In this document: one piece after another, positions 1 to 11,500 of the stretch
How positions within the stretch are numbered: the stretch's first letter is position 1
How the letters are laid out: every line of letters begins with the position of its first letter
Assembly: GCA_030533445.1 (NCBI GenBank)
Contig: JARPUW010000277.1
Location: 62,001 to 126,000 of the forward strand
Reading direction: 5' to 3'
Source of the DNA: Cyprinodon diabolis
Taxonomy: Eukaryota > Chordata > Actinopteri > Cyprinodontiformes > Cyprinodontidae
Length of the DNA: 64,000 nt
Made by a program: the position numbers and the translations under genes
Notes under the pieces: model-generated
What the model saw: only the letters and a program-made list of their open reading frames with translations
What the model was told of the DNA's origin: nothing
Database searches by the model: none

Positions 1-1772
1 TGTTAGTTTTCAGCTCTAGATGATTGCCAGAAAAGATCATGGCTGTATCATTAATGGTTTGTCTGTTACAACTCCAGAGGCCAAAATGGCATTATCTCAC
101 TGTGAAAAGAGCGTTTTGGCCTCAACCTTCTGATTTGAAGCTTGGAACCAAAAACATCTGCTCAAATCTACTTTATATTGTTAGTTTTCAGCTCTAGATG
201 ATTGCCAGAAAAGATCATGGCTGTATCATTAATGGTTTGTTTGTTACAACTCCAGAGGCCAAAATGGCATTATCTCACTGTGAAAAGTGCGTTTTGGCCT
301 CAACTTCTGATTTGAAGCTTGGAACCAAAAACATCTGCTCAAATCTACTTTATATTGTTAGTTTTCAGCTCTAGGTGATTGCCTGAAAAGATCATGGCTG
401 TATCATTAATGGTTTGTCTGTTACAACTCCAGAGGCCAAAATGGCATTATCTCACTGTGAAAAGAGCGTTTTGGCCTCAACCTTACGATTTGAAGCTTGG
501 AACCAAAAACATCTGCTCAAATCTACTTTATGTTGTTAGTTTTCAGCTCTAGATGATTGCCAGAAAAGATCATGGCTGTATCATTAATGGTTTGTCTGTT
601 ACAACTCCAGAGGCCAAAATGGCATTATCTCACTGTGAAAAGTGCGTTTTGGCCTCAACTTCTGATTTGAAGCTTGGAACCAAAAACATCTGCTCAAATC
701 TACTTTATATTGTTAGTTTTCAGCTCTAGATGATTGCCAGAAAAGATCATGGCTGTATCATTAATGGTTTGTCTGTTACAACTCCAGAGGCCAAAATGGC
801 ATTATCTCACTGTGAAAAGAGCGTTTTGGCCTCAACTTCTGATTTGAAGCTTGGAACCAAAAACATCTGCTCAAATCTACTTTATATTGTTAGTTTTCAG
901 CTCTAGATGATTGCCTGAAAAGATCATGGCTGTATCATTAATGGTTTGTCTGTTACAACTCCAGAGGCCAAAATGGCATTATCTCACTGTGAAAAGAGCG
1001 TTTTGGCCTCAACTTCTGATTTGAAGCTTGGAACCAAAAACATCTGCTCAAATCTACTTTATATTGTTAGTTTTCAGCTCTATATGATTGCCTGAAAAGA
1101 TCATGGCTGTATCATTAATAGTTTGTCTGTTACAACTCCAGATGCCAAAATGGCATTATCTCACTGTGAAAAGTGCGTTTTGGCCTCAACTTCTGATTTG
1201 AAGCTTGGAACCAAAAACATCTGCTCAAATCTACTTTATATTGTTAGTTTTCAGCTCTAGATGATTGCCAGAAAAGATCATGGCTGTATCATTAATGGTT
1301 TGTCTGTTACAACTCCAGAGGCCAAAATGGCATTATCTCACTGTGAAAAGAGCGTTTTGGCCTCAACTTCTGATTTGAAGCTTGGAACCAAAAACATCTG
1401 CTCAAATCTACTTTATATTGTTAGTTTTCAGCTCTAGATGATTGCCAGAAAAGATCATGGCTGTATCATTAATGGTTTGTCTGTTACAACTCCAGAGGCC
1501 AAAATGACATTATCTCACTGTGAAAAGAGCGTTTTGGCCTCAACTTCTGATTTGAAGCTTGGAACCAAAAACATCTGCTCAAATCTACTTTATATTGTTA
1601 GTTTTCAGCTCTAGATGATTGCCTGAAAAGATCATGGCTGTATCAGTAATGGTTTGTCTGTTACAACTCCAGAGGCCAAAATGGCATTATCTCACTGTGA
1701 AAAGAGCGTTTTGGCCTCAACTTCTGATTTGAAGCTTGGAACCAAAAACATCTGCTCAAATCTACTTTATAT

Positions 1773-1949
1773 TGTTAGTTTTCAGCTCTAGATGATTGCC
1801 AGAAAAGATCATGGCTGTATCATTAATGGTTTGTCTGTTACAACTCCAGAGGCCAAAATGGCATTATCTCACTGTGAAAAGAGCGTTTTGGCCTCAACTT
1901 CTGATTTGAAGCTTGGAACCAAAAACATCTGCTCAAATCTACTTTATAT
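1773..1949 (+). repeat. Reference 177-bp satellite monomer
   Basis: This copy is used as the coordinate reference. It has the common form at most variable sites (G19, A20, A29, G56, C63, G65, CC74-75, G79, G89, A110, no extra C at 126). Landmarks are XbaI TCTAGA at 15-20, GGCC at 79-82 and 118-121, a single CpG at 112-113 and HindIII at 137-142. A/T tracts of four or more lie at 7-10, 31-34, 83-86, 105-108, 114-117 and 149-153. The block from about 131 to 170 varies least among copies, while 17-29, 56-79, 99-113 and 126-130 hold most of the variants. No CENP-B box core (TTCG or CGGG) is present on the strand shown. Confidence 0.95.
1849..1895. other. Inverted repeat (10-bp dyad) inside each monomer
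   Basis: The arms GAGGCCAAAA (1849-1858, monomer 77-86) and TTTTGGCCTC (1886-1895, monomer 114-123) are perfect reverse complements separated by a 27-base spacer. The pattern repeats in nearly every monomer, so the array holds several hundred such dyads. In RNA the stem could extend by a U-G and a G-C pair. Some variants weaken it: T79 (GATGCC form) in the left arm, T120 (GGTCTC form) in the right arm and A77 at the base. I saw no monomer carrying a compensating pair. Non-B structure or protein binding is possible but is inferred from the symmetry alone. Confidence 0.75.
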
Positions 1950-3367
1950 TGTTAGTTTTCAGCTCTATATGATTGCCTGAAAAGATCATGGCTGTATCAT
2001 TAATAGTTTGTCTGTTACAACTCCAGAGGCCAAAATGGCATTATCTCACTGTGAAAAGTGCGTTTTGGCCTCAACTTCTGATTTGAAGCTTGGAACCAAA
2101 AACATCTGCTCAAATCTACTTTATATTGTTAGTTTTCAGCTCTAGGTGATTGCCTGAAAAGATCATGGCTGTATCATTAATGGTTTGTCTGTTACAACTC
2201 CAGAGGCCAAAATGGCATTATCTCACTGTGAAAAGAGCGTTTTGGCCTCAACTTCTGATTTGAAGCTTGGAACCAAAAACATCTGCTCAAATCTACTTTA
2301 TATTGTTAGTTTTCAGCTCTAGATGATTGCCAGAAAAGATCATGGCTGTATCATTAATGGTTTGTCTGTTACAACTCCAGAGGCCAAAATGACATTATCT
2401 CACTGTGAAAAGAGCGTTTTGGCCTCAACTTCTGATTTGAAGCTTGGAACCAAAAACATCTGCTCAAATCTACTTTATATTGTTAGTTTTCAGCTCTAGA
2501 TGATTGCCTGAAAAGATCATGGCTGTATCATTAATGGTTTGTCTGTTACAACTCCAGAGGCCAAAATGGCATTATCTCACTGTGAAAAGAGCGTTTTGGC
2601 CTCAACTTCTGATTTGAAGCTTGGAACCAAAAACATCTGCTCAAATCTACTTTATATTGTTAGTTTTCAGCTCTATATGATTGCCTGAAAAGATCATGGC
2701 TGTATCATTAATGGTTTGTCTGTTACAACTCCAGAGGCCAAAATGGCATTATCTCACTGTGAAAAGTGCGTTTTGGCCTCAACTTCTGATTTGAAGCTTG
2801 GAACCAAAAACATCTGCTCAAATCTACTTTATATTGTTAGTTTTCAGCTCTAGGTGATTGCCTGAAAAGATCATGGCTGTATCATTAATGGTTTGTCTGT
2901 TACAACTCCAGAGGCCAAAATGGCATTATCTCACTGTGAAAAGAGCGTTTTGGCCTCAACCTTCTGATTTGAAGCTTGGAACCAAAAACATCTGCTCAAA
3001 TCTACTTTATATTGTTAGTTTTTAGCTCTAGGTGATTGCCTGAAAAGATCATGGCTGTGTCATTAATGGTTTGTCTGTTACAACTCCAGAGGCCAAAATG
3101 GCATTATCTCACTGTGAAAAGGGCGTCTTGGCCTCAACCTTCTGATTTGAAGCTTGGAACCAAAAACATCTGCTCAAATCTACTTTATATTGTTAGTTTT
3201 CAGCTCTAGATGATTGCCAGAAAAGATCATGGCTGTATCATTAATGGTTTGTCTGTTACAACTCCAGAGGCCAAAATGGCATTATCTCACTGTGAAAAGT
3301 GCGTTTTGGCCTCAACTTCTGATTTGAAGCTTGGAACCAAAAACATCTGCTCAAATCTACTTTATAT

Positions 3368-3898
3368 TGTTAGTTTTCAGCTCTAGATGATTGCCAGAAA
3401 AGATCATGGCTGTATCATTAATAGTTTGTCTGTTACAACTCCAGAGGCCAAAATGGCATTATCTCACTGTGAAAAGTGCGTTTTGGCCTCAACTTCTGAT
3501 TTGAAGCTTGGAACCAAAAACATCTGCTTAAATCTACTTTATATTGTTAGTTTTCAGCTCTAGATGATTGCCTGAAAAGATCATGGCTGTATCATTAATA
3601 GTTTGTCTGTTACAACTCCAGAGGCCAAAATGGCATTATCTCACTGTGAAAAGTGCGTTTTGGCCTCAACTTCTGATTTGAAGCTTGGAACCAAAAACAT
3701 CTGCTTAAATCTACTTTATATTGTTAGTTTTCAGCTCTAGATGATTGCCTGAAAAGATCATGGCTGTATCATTAATAGTTTGTCTGTTACAACTCCAGAG
3801 GCCAAAATGGCATTATCTCACTGTGAAAAGTGCGTTTTGGCCTCAACTTCTGATTTGAAGCTTGGAACCAAAAACATCTGCTTAAATCTACTTTATAT
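3368..3898 (+). repeat. Three tandem GCTTAA/A56/T110 monomers
   Basis: Three successive 177-bp monomers (starting at 3368, 3545 and 3722) share A56, T110 and GCTTAA in place of GCTCAA. The first has A29 and the other two have T29. The same triplet occurs in copy B at about 10103-10633. In domain 3 and 3' (from 36437, and near 40.2, 43.2 and 58.2 kb) only two such monomers occur, one A29 and one T29. A single-monomer gain or loss therefore separates the two versions. Confidence 0.85.
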
Positions 3899-6800
3899 TG
3901 TTAGTTTTCAGCTCTAGATGATTGCCTGAAAAGATCATGGCTGTATCATTAATGGTTTGTCTGTTACAACTCCAGAGGCCAAAATGGCATTATCTCACTG
4001 TGAAAAGAGCGTTTTGGCCTCAACTTCTGATTTGAAGCTTGGAACCAAAAACATCTGCTCAAATCTACTTTATATTGTTAGTTTTCAGCTCTAGGTGATT
4101 GCCAGAAAAGATCATGGCTGTATCATTAATGGTTTGTCTGTTACAACTCCAGAGGCCAAAATGGCATTATCTCACTGTGAAAAGTGCGTTTTGGTCTCAA
4201 CCTTCTGATTTGAAGCTTGGAACCAAAAACATCTGCTCAAATCTACTTTATATTGTTAGTTTTCAGCTCTAGGTGATTGCCTGAAAAGATCATGGCTGTA
4301 TCATTAATGGTTTGTCTGTTACAACTCCAGATGCCAAAATGGCATTATCTCACTGTGAAAAGAGCGTTTTGGCCTCAACCTTACGATTTGAAGCTTGGAA
4401 CCAAAAACATCTGCTCAAATCTACTTTATATTGTTAGTTTTCAGCTCTAGATGATTGCCAGAAAAGATCATGGCTGTATCATTAATGGTTTGTCTGTTAC
4501 AACTCCAGAGGCCAAAATGGCATTATCTCACTGTGAAAAGTGTGTTTTGGCCTCAACTTCTGATTTGAAGCTTGGAACCAAAAACATCTGCTCAAATCTA
4601 CTTTATATTGTTAGTTTTCAGCTCTAGATGATTGCCAGAAAAGATCATGGCTGTATCATTAATGGTTTGTCTGTTACAACTCCAGAGGCCAAAATGGCAT
4701 TATCTCACTGTGAAAAGAGCGTTTTGGCCTCAACTTCTGATTTGAAGCTTGGAACCAAAAACATCTGCTCAAATCTACTTTATATTGTTAGTTTTCAGCT
4801 CTAGATGATTGCCTGAAAAGATCATGGCTGTATCATTAATGGTTTGTCTGTTACAACTCCAGAGGCCAAAATGGCATTATCTCACTGTGAAAAGAGCGTT
4901 TTGGCCTCAACTTCTGATTTGAAGCTTGGAACCAAAAACATCTGCTCAAATCTACTTTATATTGTTAGTTTTCAGCTCTATATGATTGCCTGAAAAGATC
5001 ATGGCTGTATCATTAATAGTTTGTCTGTTACAACTCCAGAGGCCAAAATGGCATTATCTCACTGTGAAAAGTGCGTTTTGGCCTCAACTTCTGATTTGAA
5101 GCTTGGAACCAAAAACATCTGCTCAAATCTACTTTATATTGTTAGTTTTCAGCTCTAGATGATTGCCTGAAAAGATCATGGCTGTATCATTAATGGTTTG
5201 TCTGTTACAACTCCAGAGGCCAAAATGGCATTATCTCACTGTGAAAAGAGCGTTTTGGCCTCAACTTCTGATTTGAAGCTTGGAACCAAAAACATCTGCT
5301 CAAATCTACTTTATATTGTTAGTTTTCAGCTCTAGGTGATTGCCTGAAAAGATCATGGCTGTATCATTAATGGTTTGTCTGTTACAACTCCAGAGGCCAA
5401 AATGGCATTATCTCACTGTGAAAAGAGCGTTTTGGCCTCAACCTTCTGATTTGAAGCTTGGAACCAAAAACATCTGCTCAAATCTACTTTATATTGTTAG
5501 TTTTCAGCTCTAGATGATTGCCAGAAAAGATCATGGCTGTATCATTAATGGTTTGTCTATTACAACTCCAGAGGCCAAAATGGCATTATCTCACTGTGAA
5601 AAGAGCGTTTTGGCCTCAACTTCTGATTTGAAGCTTGGAACCAAAAACATCTGCTCAAATCTACTTTATATTGTTAGTTTTCAGCTCTAGATGATTGCCA
5701 GAAAAGATCATGGCTGTATCATTAATGGTTTGTCTGTTACAACTCAAGAGGCCAAAATGGCATTATCTCACTGTGAAAAGTGCGTTTTGGCCTCAACTTC
5801 TGATTTGAAGCTTGGAACCAAAAAAATCTGCTCAAATCTACTTTATATTGTTAGTTTTCAGCTCTAGATGATTGCCTGAAAAGATCATTGCTGTATCATT
5901 AATGGTTTGTCTGTTACAACTCCAGAGGCCAAAATGGCATTATCTCACTGTGAAAAGAGCGTTTTGGCCTCAACTTCTGATTTGAAGCTTGGAACAAAAA
6001 ACATCTGCTCAAATCTACTTTATATTGTTAGTTTTCAGCTCTAGATGATTGCCTGAAAAGATCATGGCTGTATCATTAATGGTTTGTCTGTTACAACTCC
6101 AGAGGCCAAAATGGCATTATCTCACTGTGAAAAGTGCGTTTTGGCCTCAACTTCTGATTTGAAGCTTGGAACCAAAAACATCTGCTCAAATCTACTTTAT
6201 ATTGTTAGTTTTCAGCTCTAGATGATTGCCAGAAAAGATCATGGCTGTATCATTAATGGTTTGTCTGTTACAACTCCAGAGGCCAAAATGGCATTATCTC
6301 ACTGTGAAAAGAGCGTTTTGGCCTCAACCTTCTGATTTGAAGCTTGGAACCAAAAACATCTGCTCAAATCTACTTTATATTGTTAGTTTTCAGCTCTAGA
6401 TGATTGCCAGAAAAGATCATGGCTGTATCATTAATGGTTTGTCTGTTACAACTCCAGAGGCCAAAATGGCATTATCTCACTGTGAAAAGAGCGTTTTGGC
6501 CTCAACCTTCTGATTTGAAGCTTGGAACCAAAAACATCTGCTCAAATCTACTTTATATTGTTAGTTTTCAGCTCTAGATGATTGCCAGAAAAGATCATGG
6601 CTGTATCATTAATGGTTTGTTTGTTACAACTCCAGAGGCCAAAATGGCATTATCTCACTGTGAAAAGTGCGTTTTGGCCTCAAGTTCTGATTTGAAGCTT
6701 GGAACCAAAAACATCTGCTCAAATCTACTTTATATTGTTAGTTTTCAGCTCTAGGTGATTGCCTGAAAAGATCATGGCTGTATCATTAATGGTTTGTCTG

Positions 6801-8507
6801 TTACAACTCCAGAGGCCAAAATGGCATTATCTCACTGTGAAAAGAGCGTTTTGGCCTCAACCTTACGATTTGAAGCTTGGAACCAAAAACATCTGCTCAA
6901 ATCTACTTTATATTGTTAGTTTTCAGCTCTAGATGATTGCCAGAAAAGATCATGGCTGTATCATTAATGGTTTGTCTGTTACAACTCCAGAGGCCTAAAT
7001 GGCATTATCTCACTGTGAAAAGTGCGTTTTGGCCTCAACTTCTGATTTGAAGCTTGGAACCAAAAACATCTGCTCAAATCTACTTTATATTGATAGTTTT
7101 CAGCTCTAGGTGATTGCCTGAAAAGATGATGGCTGTATCATTAATGGTTTGTCTGTTACAACTCCAGAGGCCAAAATGGCATTATCTCACTGTGAAAAGA
7201 GCGTTTTGGCCTCAACCTTCTGATTTGAAGCTTGGAACCAAAAACATCTGCTCAAATCTACTTTATATTGTTAGTTTTCAGCTCTAGATGATTGCCAGAA
7301 AAGATCATGGCTGTATCATTAATGGTTTGTCTATTACAACTCCAGAGGCCAAAATGGCATTATCTCACTGTGAAAAGAGCGTTTTGGCCTCAACTTCTGA
7401 TTTGAAGCTTGGAACCAAAAACATCTGCTCAAATCTACTTTATATTGTTAGTTTTCAGCTCTAGATGATTGCCAGAAAAGATCATGGCTGTATCATTAAT
7501 AGTTTGTCTGTTACAACTCCAGATGCCAAAATGGCATTATCTCACTGTGAAAAGTGCGTTTTGGCCTCAACTTCTGATTTGAAGCTTGGAACCAAAAACA
7601 TCTGCTCAAATCTACTTTATATTGTTAGTTTTCAGCTCTAGATGATTGCCAGAAAAGATCATGGCTGTATCATTAATGGTTTGTCTGTTACAACTCCAGA
7701 GGCCAAAATGGCATTATCTCACTGTGAAAAGAGCGTTTTGGCCTCAACTTCTGATTTGAAGCTTGGAACCAAAAACATCTGCTCAAATCTACTTTATATT
7801 GTTAGTTTTCAGCTCTAGATGATTGCCAGAAAAGATCATGGCTGTATCATTAATGGTTTGTCTGTTACAACTCCAGAGGCCAAAATGACATTATCTCACT
7901 GTGAAAAGAGCGTTTTGGCCTCAACTTCTGATTTGAAGCTTGGAACCAAAAACATCTGCTCAAATCTACTTTATATTGTTAGTTTTCAGCTCTAGATGAT
8001 TGCCTGAAAAGATCATGGCTGTATCAGTAATGGTTTGTCTGTTACAACTCCAGAGGCCAAAATGGCATTATCTCACTGTGAAAAGAGCGTTTTGGCCTCA
8101 ACTTCTGATTTGAAGCTTGGAACCAAAAACATCTGCTCAAATCTACTTTATATTGTTAGTTTTCAGCTCTAGATGATTGCCTGAAAAGATCATGGCTGTA
8201 TCATTAATGGTTTGTCTGTTACAACTCCAGAGGCCAAAATGGCATTATCTCACTGTGAAAAGTGCGTTTTGGCCTCAACTTCTGATTTGAAGCTTGGAAC
8301 CAAAAACATCTGCTCAAATCTACTTTATATTGCTAGTTTTCAGCTCTAGATGATTACCAGAAAAGATCATGGCTGTATCATTAATGGTTTGTCTGTTACA
8401 ACTCCAGAGGCCAAAATGGCATTATCTCACTGTGAAAAGAGCGTTTTGGCCTCAACTTCTGATTTGAAGCTTGGAACCAAAAACATCTGCTCAAATCTAC
8501 TTTATAT

Positions 8508-11500
8508 TGTTAGTTTTCAGCTCTAGATGATTGCCAGAAAAGATCATGGCTGTATCATTAATGGTTTGTCTGTTACAACTCCAGAGGCCAAAATGGCATT
8601 ATCTCACTGTGAAAAGAGCGTTTTGGCCTCAACTTCTGATTTGAAGCTTGGAACCAAAAACATCTGCTCAAATCTACTTTATATTGTTAGTTTTCAGCTC
8701 TATATGATTGCCTGAAAAGATCATGGCTGTATCATTAATAGTTTGTCTGTTACAACTCCAGAGGCCAAAATGGCATTATCTCACTGTGAAAAGTGCGTTT
8801 TGGCCTCAACTTCTGATTTGAAGCTTGGAACCAAAAACATCTGCTCAAATCTACTTTATATTGTTAGTTTTCAGCTCTAGGTGATTGCCTGAAAAGATCA
8901 TGGCTGTATCATTAATGGTTTGTCTGTTACAACTCCAGAGGCCAAAATGGCATTATCTCACTGTGAAAAGAGCGTTTTGGCCTCAACTTCTGATTTGAAG
9001 CTTGGAACCAAAAACATCTGCTCAAATCTACTTTATATTGTTAGTTTTCAGCTCTAGATGATTGCCAGAAAAGATCATGGCTGTATCATTAATGGTTTGT
9101 CTGTTACAACTCCAGAGGCCAAAATGACATTATCTCACTGTGAAAAGAGCGTTTTGGCCTCAACTTCTGATTTGAAGCTTGGAACCAAAAACATCTGCTC
9201 AAATCTACTTTATATTGTTAGTTTTCAGCTCTAGATGATTGCCTGAAAAGATCATGGCTGTATCATTAATGGTTTGTCTGTTACAACTCCAGAGGCCAAA
9301 ATGGCATTATCTCACTGTGAAAAGAGCGTTTTGGCCTCAACTTCTGATTTGAAGCTTGGAACCAAAAACATCTGCTCAAATCTACTTTATATTGTTAGTT
9401 TTCAGCTCTATATGATTGCCTGAAAAGATCATGGCTGTATCATTAATGGTTTGTCTGTTACAACTCCAGAGGCCAAAATGGCATTATCTCACTGTGAAAA
9501 GTGCGTTTTGGCCTCAACTTCTGATTTGAAGCTTGGAACCAAAAACATCTGCTCAAATCTACTTTATATTGTTAGTTTTCAGCTCTAGGTGATTGCCTGA
9601 AAAGATCATGGCTGTATCATTAATGGTTTGTCTGTTACAACTCCAGAGGCCAAAATGGCATTATCTCACTGTGAAAAGAGCGTTTTGGCCTCAACCTTCT
9701 GATTTGAAGCTTGGAACCAAAAACATCTGCTCAAATCTACTTTATATTGTTAGTTTTTAGCTCTAGGTGATTGCCTGAAAAGATCATGGCTGTGTCATTA
9801 ATGGTTTGTCTGTTACAACTCCAGAGGCCAAAATGGCATTATCTCACTGTGAAAAGGGCGTCTTGGCCTCAACCTTCTGATTTGAAGCTTGGAACCAAAA
9901 ACATCTGCTCAAATCTACTTTATATTGTTAGTTTTCAGCTCTAGATGATTGCCAGAAAAGATCATGGCTGTATCATTAATGGTTTGTCTGTTACAACTCC
10001 AGAGGCCAAAATGGCATTATCTCACTGTGAAAAGTGCGTTTTGGCCTCAACTTCTGATTTGAAGCTTGGAACCAAAAACATCTGCTCAAATCTACTTTAT
10101 ATTGTTAGTTTTCAGCTCTAGATGATTGCCAGAAAAGATCATGGCTGTATCATTAATAGTTTGTCTGTTACAACTCCAGAGGCCAAAATGGCATTATCTC
10201 ACTGTGAAAAGTGCGTTTTGGCCTCAACTTCTGATTTGAAGCTTGGAACCAAAAACATCTGCTTAAATCTACTTTATATTGTTAGTTTTCAGCTCTAGAT
10301 GATTGCCTGAAAAGATCATGGCTGTATCATTAATAGTTTGTCTGTTACAACTCCAGAGGCCAAAATGGCATTATCTCACTGTGAAAAGTGCGTTTTGGCC
10401 TCAACTTCTGATTTGAAGCTTGGAACCAAAAACATCTGCTTAAATCTACTTTATATTGTTAGTTTTCAGCTCTAGATGATTGCCTGAAAAGATCATGGCT
10501 GTATCATTAATAGTTTGTCTGTTACAACTCCAGAGGCCAAAATGGCATTATCTCACTGTGAAAAGTGCGTTTTGGCCTCAACTTCTGATTTGAAGCTTGG
10601 AACCAAAAACATCTGCTTAAATCTACTTTATATTGTTAGTTTTCAGCTCTAGATGATTGCCTGAAAAGATCATGGCTGTATCATTAATGGTTTGTCTGTT
10701 ACAACTCCAGAGGCCAAAATGGCATTATCTCACTGTGAAAAGAGCGTTTTGGCCTCAACTTCTGATTTGAAGCTTGGAACCAAAAACATCTGCTCAAATC
10801 TACTTTATATTGTTAGTTTTCAGCTCTAGGTGATTGCCAGAAAAGATCATGGCTGTATCATTAATGGTTTGTCTGTTACAACTCCAGAGGCCAAAATGGC
10901 ATTATCTCACTGTGAAAAGTGCGTTTTGGTCTCAACCTTCTGATTTGAAGCTTGGAACCAAAAACATCTGCTCAAATCTACTTTATATTGTTAGTTTTCA
11001 GCTCTAGGTGATTGCCTGAAAAGATCATGGCTGTATCATTAATGGTTTGTCTGTTACAACTCCAGATGCCAAAATGGCATTATCTCACTGTGAAAAGAGC
11101 GTTTTGGCCTCAACCTTACGATTTGAAGCTTGGAACCAAAAACATCTGCTCAAATCTACTTTATATTGTTAGTTTTCAGCTCTAGATGATTGCCAGAAAA
11201 GATCATGGCTGTATCATTAATGGTTTGTCTGTTACAACTCCAGAGGCCAAAATGGCATTATCTCACTGTGAAAAGTGTGTTTTGGCCTCAACTTCTGATT
11301 TGAAGCTTGGAACCAAAAACATCTGCTCAAATCTACTTTATATTGTTAGTTTTCAGCTCTAGATGATTGCCAGAAAAGATCATGGCTGTATCATTAATGG
11401 TTTGTCTGTTACAACTCCAGAGGCCAAAATGGCATTATCTCACTGTGAAAAGAGCGTTTTGGCCTCAACTTCTGATTTGAAGCTTGGAACCAAAAACATC

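Larger units (their letters stand above)
1773..7268 (+). repeat. Domain 1 HOR, copy A (31 monomers matching copy B)
   Basis: This 5496-bp stretch aligns with 8508-14003 at a constant offset of 6735 bp. All rare barcodes I compared are shared: the TTTAG/GTGTC/GGGCG monomer starting at 3013, the three GCTTAA monomers at 3368-3898, GATGCC at 4331, CAAGAGG near 5745, AACAAAAAAC near 5994, CAAGTTCTG near 6680 and the AGGCCTAAAT substitution near 6991. Sharing this many private variants without any length change implies recent duplication as one block. Confidence 0.9.

Noticed and set aside
1773..1949. Internal RNA polymerase III promoter (A and B boxes) or tRNA-derived repeat
   Set aside because: No B box like GGTTCRANTCC and no tRNA-like fold are seen in the monomer, so a SINE origin is not supported.
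1773..1949. Ten-base phasing of A/T tracts for nucleosome positioning
   Set aside because: Tract starts at 7, 31, 83, 105, 114 and 149 give spacings of 24, 52, 22, 9 and 35. Some are near multiples of 10.5 but not enough to claim phasing.
1792..1980. 62-codon open frame, repeated exactly at 8527-8715 and 15618-15806
   Set aside because: It is one monomer length (59 codons) plus three codons. It stays open only because an A29 monomer lacks the TGA found in T29 monomers and the next monomer has T19, which removes the TAG in CTCTAG. It ends at the TGA of that T29 monomer. The copies are HOR duplicates; there is no start context, domain or codon signal.
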